The position numbers and the translations under genes were made by a program. Shown here in pieces: positions 6,673 to 12,218 of a stretch of 12,218 nt of DNA. This DNA is from an uncultured Prevotella sp. (GTDB lineage: Bacteria; Bacteroidota; Bacteroidia; Bacteroidales; Bacteroidaceae), in assembly GCA_900554835.1 (NCBI GenBank), contig USJD01000107.1, positions 1 through 12,218 of the forward strand, given 5' to 3'. The stretch's first letter is position 1. The number at the start of each line of letters is the position of its first letter. The notes under the pieces are model-generated. The model did no database searches. It saw only the letters and a program-made list of their open reading frames with translations, and was not told the origin of the DNA.

Positions 6673-7566
6673 ATGGATTATATATCAGTGAAAGAGTTTG
6701 CGCAGAAGTATGGGGTATCAGAACGAACTGCGCGTAATTATTGTGCTTCCGGGAAAATAGAGGGAGTTGTGTTGGTGGGAAAGACATGGAATATTCCTGC
6801 CGATGCAATCTTGCCTATGCGTAAATCCAAGAAGCAACAGGTTTCTCCACTTCTTTCTATCCTTCGGGAACAGAAGAATATGAAGCTGAAAGGAGGCATT
6901 TATCATCGTACTCAAATAGACTTAACCTATAATTCCAATCATATCGAAGGAAGCAGGTTGTCGCATGAGCAGACCCGTTTTATTTTTGAAACCAATACGA
7001 TAGGCATTACAGACCAAAGTGTAAGGGTGGATGATATCATTGAGACAACCAATCACTTCAGGTGTATCGATTTGATTATCGAACAGGCTGATGAGAAGTT
7101 GACCGAAGAGTTCATCAAGAAACTTCATCTTATCCTCAAGTCTGGAACTTCTGATAGCACAAAAGATTGGTTTATGGTGGGAGATTACAAACGCTTTCCA
7201 AATGAAGTGGGGGGCATTGATACTTGTGAACCGAAAATGGTACACAAGGAGATGGTAAGATTGCTGAAGGAGTATAATGCCAAGAAAGAAAAAAAGCTGG
7301 AGGATATTATCGATTTCCATCAGCGCTTTGAGTCTATTCATCCTTTCCAAGATGGTAATGGAAGAGTGGGGCGACTGATTATGTTCAAGGAGTGCCTAAG
7401 CAATGGTATCGTTCCATTTATCATCACAGATGAATTGAAGATGTTTTATTATAGAGGATTGCATGAGTGGAATCACATTAAAGGTTATCTGATGGATACT
7501 TGTCTTACTGCACAGGACTTCTATAAGCGTCTGCTTGATTACTTCCAGATTAAATATCAGGAATAG
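6673..7566 (+). CDS. Fic family protein with N-terminal helix-turn-helix domain
   Basis: A 297-residue protein. Residues about 3-47 (VKEFAQKYGVSERTARNYCASGKIEGVVLVGKTWNIP region) read as a MerR/excisionase-like winged HTH. A helical linker follows. SNHIEG (88-93) matches the inhibitory [S/T]xxxE[G/N] motif of Fic proteins that carry their own N-terminal brake. The Fic core ends in HPFQDGNGRVGR (223-234), with the catalytic His223 and the phosphate-binding GNGR both intact. Fic enzymes transfer AMP or other nucleotide moieties to protein hydroxyl groups; the target here is unknown. An intact catalytic motif together with the inhibitory glutamate suggests a regulated, active enzyme. It is monocistronic: a promoter lies just upstream and a hairpin terminator downstream. 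The palindromic sites before it suggest autoregulation through the HTH. It could work as a one-protein toxin-antitoxin-like switch, but no separate antitoxin gene is present. Confidence 0.92.
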   Translation: MDYISVKEFAQKYGVSERTARNYCASGKIEGVVLVGKTWNIPADAILPMRKSKKQQVSPLLSILREQKNMKLKGGIYHRTQIDLTYNSNHIEGSRLSHEQTRFIFETNTIGITDQSVRVDDIIETTNHFRCIDLIIEQADEKLTEEFIKKLHLILKSGTSDSTKDWFMVGDYKRFPNEVGGIDTCEPKMVHKEMVRLLKEYNAKKEKKLEDIIDFHQRFESIHPFQDGNGRVGRLIMFKECLSNGIVPFIITDELKMFYYRGLHEWNHIKGYLMDTCLTAQDFYKRLLDYFQIKYQE

Positions 7567-7653
7567 TCTTAGGTTAGGGATATGTATAGTATGTTATGTT
7601 CTTACTGTACTTTTGTTAAATCCGGGAATAATCTTGTTGAATTCAATAAGAAA

Positions 7654-7690
7654 AAGGTGGAAATGCTTGGTGTTTCCACCTTATTTTATT
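7654..7690 (+). terminator. Hairpin terminator after the Fic gene
   Basis: AAGGTGGAAA (7654-7663) and TTTCCACCTT (7673-7682) form a perfect 10-bp stem with a 9-nt loop, followed by TTATTTTATT-type T-rich sequence. The upstream side is A-rich, so termination on either strand is conceivable. It begins about 88 nt after the Fic stop codon. Confidence 0.75.
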
Positions 7691-7697
7691 AAATTTG
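7667..7697 (+). promoter_or_regulatory. Promoter of the GH3 glycosidase gene, embedded in the terminator
   Basis: TTG at 7667-7669 and TAAATTTG at 7690-7697 fit the -33/-7 consensus with 20 nt between. The -33 box lies in the loop of the preceding terminator hairpin. The predicted start near 7704 gives a leader of about 95 nt, longer than for the other genes here. Confidence 0.68.
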
Positions 7698-7715
7698 CAG
7701 CAAGTTTTTGAAGAA

Positions 7716-7739
7716 ATGCAGTATTCTTAGTGACTGCAT
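7716..7739 (+). promoter_or_regulatory. Small inverted repeat in the GH3 leader
   Basis: ATGCAGT (7716-7722) and ACTGCAT (7733-7739) are perfect inverted arms with a 10-nt spacer, starting about 12 nt after the predicted transcription start. It may be an RNA stem-loop near the 5' end or a DNA site for a regulator. No known riboswitch was recognised in the rest of the leader, which is A-rich up to the start codon. Confidence 0.35.
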
Positions 7740-7798
7740 GGAACTGACGAAACGACTAAAAGAACAGAAAAGTAATAACTAACTAAATAAACAGCAAA

Positions 7799-10150
7799 AT
7801 GATGAACTACAAGAAATTGGCTCTTACCATTGCGGCAGGAGCGATGGCAACTACAATGATGGCGCAATCTGCACCTCAGCTGAATGCCAATAACATCGAC
7901 GAAGTAATCAAGGCGATGACCTTGGAAGAGAAAGCCCAAGTCTTAGTGGGCGGTGGTAACGATGGATTCGTGGGCAGTGGTGCTATGCTCGGACATCAGA
8001 AGAAGTTCGTGCCAGGTGCTGCGGGTACAACTGTGGCCATCCCTCGCCTCGGCATTCCTACTACCGTACAGTGTGATGGTCCTGCCGGTGTTCATATCGA
8101 TGCTCATCGCGAAGGTGACAGCCGTAGCTATTTTGCTACCGGTTTCCCTATCGGAACCTGTCTGGCTTCTACCTGGAACACCGACCTGGTGCGCAAGGTG
8201 GGTGAGGCTATCGGTAACGAAACCCTGGAGTATGGCTGTGATGTTGTGCTCGGACCGGGTATGAACCTGCATCGCAATCCGCTCTGCGGCCGTAACTTTG
8301 AGTATTATTCAGAAGACCCAATCGTAACAGGTCTTATCGGAACAGCCTTTGTACAGGGTGTACAGAGTCAGGGCGTGGGTGTGAGTGCCAAGCACTTTGC
8401 CGTAAACTCCCAGGAAACTGATCGTACCAAGGTGGATGAGCGATTGAGCCAGCGTGCTCTCCGTGAGTTGTATCTGAAAGGTTTCGAGATGATGGTTCGC
8501 AAGAGCAATCCTTGGACTATCATGTCTGCTTATAATAAGATTAATGGTGTTTATGCCCAGGGCAACAAGGGCCTCCTTACCGATATTCTCCGCAACGACT
8601 GGGGATATAAGGGAATCGTGGAGACCGACTGGATTGGTAAGCGTGCCGACCTTCCGCTGGAACAGGAAGTTGAGGCTGGCAACGACCTGATGATGCCGGG
8701 TTATCCAGCTCAGGTGCAGGATATTGTTGATGCAGTAAAGAATGGCAAGCTGGATATCAAGGATGTGGACCGCAATGTTCGCCGTATGCTCGAATATATC
8801 GTGAAGACTCCTCGATTCAAGGGATATAAATATAGTGGTGAGCCAGACTTGAAGGCTCATGCTGCCATCACCCGTCAGAGTTCTACCGAGGGTATGGTGC
8901 TTCTGAAGAATGATGCCGCTCTTCCTATCCAGGGCTTGAAGACCGTGGCACTCTTCGGTGTCAACTCTTACGACTTCATGTCGGGTGGTCTCGGTAGTGG
9001 AGCCGTTAATGTAGGCTATTCTGTAGATATGGTTACCGGTTTGAAGAACATCGGCGTAGCAACTACTCCTCAGCTTACAGAAATCTATCAGAATTATGTA
9101 AAGTATGCCAAGGCTAAGTTGAAGGCAGACAAGAATCCGATGATGTGGTTCCTGGATCAGGGTCAGCCTAAGCTCGATGAAATCGAGATTACTGAGCGTT
9201 GTGTGGCAAGCGAGGAGCCAAAAGCTGATGCTGCCATCATCACTATCGGTCGTCAGGCAGGTGAGGGAATGGATCGCCAGATCAATGGTGAGTTCAACCT
9301 CAGTCAGATAGAGCAGGATATGATTTTCCGTGTATCTGATGCATTCCATGCCAAGGGCAAGAAGGTGATTGTAATCATCAACTCTGGTTCTGTGATGGAG
9401 ACTGCTAGCTGGAGAGACCGTGTAGATGCTATTCTCGTAGCATGGCAGCCAGGTATTGAGGGCGGTAACTCTGTAGCTGATATCCTGACCGGTAAGGTGA
9501 ATCCATCGGGTAAGTTGACCATGACCTGGCCTATCGCTGCTACCGATCATCCTTCTACTGCCAACTTTGCCAAGGATTACGATATGTACACTTACAAGAA
9601 TCTGCAGGATTGGAGCAAGGGTAATATCAAGGGCTACGATTATAGCAACCACGAGGAGGATATCTACGTAGGTTATCGCTACTTCGATACCTTCAAGAAG
9701 AATGTGGCTTATCCATTCGGTTATGGTTTGAGCTATACTACCTTCGAGTTTGGCAAGCCATCTGTCAAGGCAAAAGGCAATAACATCGAGGTTAGCGTAA
9801 CTATCAAGAATACCGGTAAGGTAGCCGGCAAGGAAGTTGCTGAGGTATATGTCACCGCTCCAAAGGGTGCTTACGAGAAGCCAGCCAAGGAACTCAAGAC
9901 CTTCGGCAAGACAAGAGAACTGAAACCAGGTGAGAGCCAGACATTGAAGATGACACTTGAGAAGCGAGATCTTGCCAGCTTCGATGAGGCTAACAGTCAG
10001 TGGAAGGTAGATGCAGGTAACTATCTCTTCAAGGTTGGTAGTGATGTGGAGAACATCAAGGGTACTGCTACTTTGAAGGTGTCTGAATACACCGAGAAGA
10101 CAAGCAATGCCTGCGCTCCTAAGGTTCAGTTGAACTATCTGAAGCAGTAA
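7799..10150 (+). CDS. Glycoside hydrolase family 3, beta-glucosidase type, secreted
   Basis: A 783-residue exported enzyme. The signal peptide is residues 1-22 (KK, hydrophobic core, MMAQ). The GH3 N-terminal barrel covers about 35-340: CDGPAG (92-97), GRNFEYYSEDP (164-174), SAKHF (196-200) and ETDW (275-278), where Asp277 is the expected nucleophile. The GH3 C-terminal domain covers about 365-645: GRQAGEGMDR (484-493) with Glu489 as likely acid/base, and YPFGYGLSYTTFEF (638-651) at its end. A fibronectin-III-like domain (about 663-760) closes the protein. Length and order match bacterial beta-glucosidases, cellodextrinases and xylosidases; the exact sugar cannot be read from sequence. It probably trims oligosaccharides in the periplasm. 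It is a single-gene unit with its own promoter. Two ATGs lie in tandem (7799 and 7802), either usable. No SusC/SusD pair or other glycosidase is adjacent, so this is not a visible polysaccharide-utilisation locus. Confidence 0.95.
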   Translation: MMNYKKLALTIAAGAMATTMMAQSAPQLNANNIDEVIKAMTLEEKAQVLVGGGNDGFVGSGAMLGHQKKFVPGAAGTTVAIPRLGIPTTVQCDGPAGVHIDAHREGDSRSYFATGFPIGTCLASTWNTDLVRKVGEAIGNETLEYGCDVVLGPGMNLHRNPLCGRNFEYYSEDPIVTGLIGTAFVQGVQSQGVGVSAKHFAVNSQETDRTKVDERLSQRALRELYLKGFEMMVRKSNPWTIMSAYNKINGVYAQGNKGLLTDILRNDWGYKGIVETDWIGKRADLPLEQEVEAGNDLMMPGYPAQVQDIVDAVKNGKLDIKDVDRNVRRMLEYIVKTPRFKGYKYSGEPDLKAHAAITRQSSTEGMVLLKNDAALPIQGLKTVALFGVNSYDFMSGGLGSGAVNVGYSVDMVTGLKNIGVATTPQLTEIYQNYVKYAKAKLKADKNPMMWFLDQGQPKLDEIEITERCVASEEPKADAAIITIGRQAGEGMDRQINGEFNLSQIEQDMIFRVSDAFHAKGKKVIVIINSGSVMETASWRDRVDAILVAWQPGIEGGNSVADILTGKVNPSGKLTMTWPIAATDHPSTANFAKDYDMYTYKNLQDWSKGNIKGYDYSNHEEDIYVGYRYFDTFKKNVAYPFGYGLSYTTFEFGKPSVKAKGNNIEVSVTIKNTGKVAGKEVAEVYVTAPKGAYEKPAKELKTFGKTRELKPGESQTLKMTLEKRDLASFDEANSQWKVDAGNYLFKVGSDVENIKGTATLKVSEYTEKTSNACAPKVQLNYLKQ

Positions 10151-10210
10151 TAAATAATCATAGGGGGAATACAGAATATAAAAATAAAACTCCCGATATC
10201 AATAACAAAG

Positions 10211-10244
10211 AACTCCCGTCTCTTTTCTGAGATGGGAGTTTTTT
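10211..10244. terminator. Terminator between convergent GH3 and receptor genes
   Basis: AACTCCCGTCTC (10211-10222) pairs with GAGATGGGAGTT (10229-10240), 12 bp with one G-U wobble and a 6-nt loop, followed on the plus strand by six Ts (10239-10244). On the minus strand the tail reads TTCTTTG, so it can also serve the receptor gene, whose stop codon is only a few bases away (10247-10249). A bidirectional terminator is the natural reading for this convergent junction. Confidence 0.88.
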
Positions 10245-10246
10245 GT

Positions 10247-12218
10247 TTAGAAGGAATACTGGGCGGAAATCATCAGTTCGCGAGGGCGAAGATAATAGCT
10301 GTCGGTCAATGTACTGATGCCGCTATAGATGGTTTCCATATAGTTCTTCTTGTTGAAAAGGTTTCGAAGCTCTGCAGAAAGGCGGAGCTTTTTCATTCTC
10401 CATACTGCCGATGCATCGCCAAGGAGGGTGTTAAGGTGGTTGCCCTCTTGCAGCTCATTGTGATAATGTACGAGCGAGAAGGAGAGGTCCACATGGCTGA
10501 TGGTAGCGGTGGCAGATACGCTTTGGCGCCAATTAAATAACGATGACTTCGCCATTTTTTGACGTTTCGAGTTGTAAAAAGAGAATTCTCCCTCATAGCT
10601 AAAGGCACACCAGGACGGCGAGAAGTCGATGCTAGGCTTCACAGTATAGTTGTCCGCGGTGTAGCTGATGGCTTTGCCGCTGCTGTATTGCTCACCCTTG
10701 CTGTAGTTGTAACTGCCCTCCAGGCGGGTCTTCAGATGAAGGTCGTAGAAACCCTTGGAGATATAGAGCGAACCTCCGATGTTATCGCTCTTGCTGTCCT
10801 GCTTATATAAAGAGGTATAGTAGTTGCCGTTCACGATGCGCAGATCGGAAGCTGTATTCATCCAGAAACGGTTGGCGTTGATTGATGCTGAGAAGAAAAC
10901 CTCCTTGATAGGACGCTTGTATTCGTAGGAGAGATTTCCGTACAGCGAACGGGTGACAGGGATGATGTCGTCCGAAACATACCAGGAACGATAACTACGG
11001 CGGTATTGGCTCAAGGCATAGTTCTTCGCATCGCCCGTACTGGTAGTATATCCGAAATAGCTTGTCATTTCCTGGCGGAAATTCAACTTCTTATTGAGAT
11101 ATACGAACGGTGAAACCGCCCATAATGTCTTCTTTGGATAGGTGAAGCGCTCCCAGATGAGGTCTGGAGAAAACGATATTCTGAAGGTCTCCGTCTTGTA
11201 TTGCCAGTATGGAGAGACCTTACCTGTCAGGTTGAGACTACTCTCACTGATGGCTCCAATTGCTTCATTTTTGATGTGGATGTTGTTGGCATCTATGCTT
11301 ATCTGATATCGCTGCATCCAGTGGAACCGATTCTTCTGCCATGATAGGGCGTGGGCTGTATGCCATAGGTTACTGCGTAGGCGGTTGCGGTCATCATTCA
11401 CATAGAGATCGGATACTCCATGGTGATAATCGGCTGTGGAGCGCCAGGAGAGCTGGCTCTTCTTGAAGACAAAGAGACGGTAGAGACTACCTGCTATGTC
11501 TATCTTTGGGATGCGGATGCGCTGGGTAAGCGTATCGTTGATATTCGACAAGCCATCGTTCTGGCTTACGTTGAGGCTGATGTTCTCATTGCCATAATGA
11601 TTGGTTTGGTTTACCTTGTTCTCCCATTCCAGTCTGAAGACATCACTGATCATCGTCTTGTGGTTCTGCTCCGTGGTTGTAATCGGGGCTTCACCGCCAA
11701 GGTTATAACCAGAGGTGTTCTCCCGTTGCTGGCGGACAACCTGGCGCAGATAGTTCGCCTCAATACGGCTTTCTGCATCCTGCTTGTTCTTCCTGATATG
11801 GTTGATGGAATACTTTTGGGTGGTGTTGAATCGCAATCTTTCATCGTCTATTGGCGCTTCCAGACTGGGTGCACTATGCCAGGAAGGCAATGCGTCTGCT
11901 TTTAATCTGTCGCTGTAGGAAGCAAGGGTTTCCAGAGAGTAGCCAAGATTCTTGCCGGTTCTATCGTATGCCGCATTATACATCAGCTGTTTTTTCTTGC
12001 CTATCTGCATCAGATTGAGTTCACCGCCAACGTGGGTAGGACTCCCAACCAGCAGATAGGGCTTGATGGTAGGCAACAGTTTATCTCTGGCACTATCCTT
12101 CAGGGCGATATTCATTGCGATATTATCGGTAAAAGTCTTGTTCTGGAGCGCCTTGATCGGTTGGTCATGCTCGATGACTTCGGCCTTTTTTACGTCTTTC
12201 GCCTTGATGTTCTCCTCT
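10247..12218 (-). CDS. TonB-dependent receptor-like outer membrane beta-barrel protein, N-terminus outside window
   Basis: The reading frame stays open to the window edge, so 656 C-terminal residues are present and the start, signal peptide and regulatory domain lie beyond. The internal ATG at 12115 is not the start: upstream codons continue the family plug (KAKDVKKAEVIEHDQPIKAL, then NIAMNIALKDSARDKL). This aligns with QKDVGSVEVMTNHQPIKAL and PAINIKLKESAKSRL in the receptor at 1679-4315. The rest is barrel, with alternating strands and a C-terminal aromatic end (MISAQYSF). The last strands also match the first receptor: LRNLFNKKNY-YSG-YYLRPREL against LNLFNQRTYGY-YSG-YQLRGRTIL. It is expected in the outer membrane, substrate unknown. 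It is convergent with the GH3 gene, so a functional link to that enzyme is unlikely. Confidence 0.88.
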   Translation of the reverse strand, partial: EENIKAKDVKKAEVIEHDQPIKALQNKTFTDNIAMNIALKDSARDKLLPTIKPYLLVGSPTHVGGELNLMQIGKKKQLMYNAAYDRTGKNLGYSLETLASYSDRLKADALPSWHSAPSLEAPIDDERLRFNTTQKYSINHIRKNKQDAESRIEANYLRQVVRQQRENTSGYNLGGEAPITTTEQNHKTMISDVFRLEWENKVNQTNHYGNENISLNVSQNDGLSNINDTLTQRIRIPKIDIAGSLYRLFVFKKSQLSWRSTADYHHGVSDLYVNDDRNRLRSNLWHTAHALSWQKNRFHWMQRYQISIDANNIHIKNEAIGAISESSLNLTGKVSPYWQYKTETFRISFSPDLIWERFTYPKKTLWAVSPFVYLNKKLNFRQEMTSYFGYTTSTGDAKNYALSQYRRSYRSWYVSDDIIPVTRSLYGNLSYEYKRPIKEVFFSASINANRFWMNTASDLRIVNGNYYTSLYKQDSKSDNIGGSLYISKGFYDLHLKTRLEGSYNYSKGEQYSSGKAISYTADNYTVKPSIDFSPSWCAFSYEGEFSFYNSKRQKMAKSSLFNWRQSVSATATISHVDLSFSLVHYHNELQEGNHLNTLLGDASAVWRMKKLRLSAELRNLFNKKNYMETIYSGISTLTDSYYLRPRELMISAQYSF

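Noticed and set aside
4454..7566. A multi-gene defence system formed by the ATPase, TrmB and the Fic protein
   Set aside because: trmB is a housekeeping gene with its own promoter and a strong terminator that separates it from the Fic gene; the three genes are independent units and no effector-sensor pairing is visible.
8309..9652. A 447-codon open frame on the minus strand inside the GH3 gene
   Set aside because: The plus-strand frame has all GH3 motifs, a signal peptide and full family length; the antisense product has no recognisable domain and arises from codon bias of the real gene.
1679..10150. A polysaccharide-utilisation locus (SusC/SusD plus glycosidase)
   Set aside because: There is no SusD homologue, the barrel lacks the SusC signature, and the GH3 gene is separated by unrelated genes, terminators and its own promoter.

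Overview
The window looks like a chromosomal segment of a gut Bacteroidales bacterium, most likely of the Prevotella/Segatella group. The evidence is indirect. There are GLPGLI-family exported proteins, SusC-like but non-SusC outer-membrane barrels with an N-terminal carboxypeptidase-regulatory-like domain, and promoters of the Bacteroidota type (TAnnTTTG at -7 with TTG/TTTG about 20 nt upstream). Leaders are A-rich and mostly lack Shine-Dalgarno sequences. Species cannot be fixed from the sequence alone. No rRNA, tRNA, CRISPR array, insertion sequence or phage gene was seen, and no gene-free stretch exceeds 300 bases.

Layout. (1) 1-4315, plus strand: two tandem GLPGLI-family genes (the first without a recognisable 5' end) followed by a full-length 878-residue TonB-dependent-receptor-like outer-membrane barrel, in one apparent operon. 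(2) 4372-5605: a stand-alone AAA-type ATP-binding protein with a C-terminal winged helix, whose promoter lies in a perfect 11-bp inverted repeat. (3) 5636-6556: trmB (tRNA m7G46 methyltransferase), preceded by a perfect 14-bp AT-rich inverted repeat touching its -7 element and followed by a very strong terminator. (4) 6552-7566: a Fic-domain protein with an N-terminal helix-turn-helix. It is preceded by two identical TTGCCGTTATCGGCAA palindromes and a third related half-site next to the start codon. (5) 7654-10240: a secreted family-3 glycoside hydrolase (beta-glucosidase type) flanked by terminators. (6) 10247-12218, minus strand: the C-terminal three-quarters of a second receptor of the same family as the one in (1), running off the window edge.

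How it fits together. Regions 1 and 6 are cell-envelope genes: GLPGLI proteins are commonly encoded beside this receptor type, and the arrangement suggests an envelope cargo/receptor cassette of unknown substrate. The GH3 enzyme is probably an independent periplasmic glycosidase. TrmB is housekeeping. The ATPase and the HTH-Fic protein are typical accessory genes placed around the housekeeping gene. Each has palindromic DNA over its own promoter, which suggests tight, possibly self-acting, transcriptional control. The HTH-Fic locus with its three-site operator array is the most interesting element; no clearly new multi-gene system could be demonstrated from the sequence alone.
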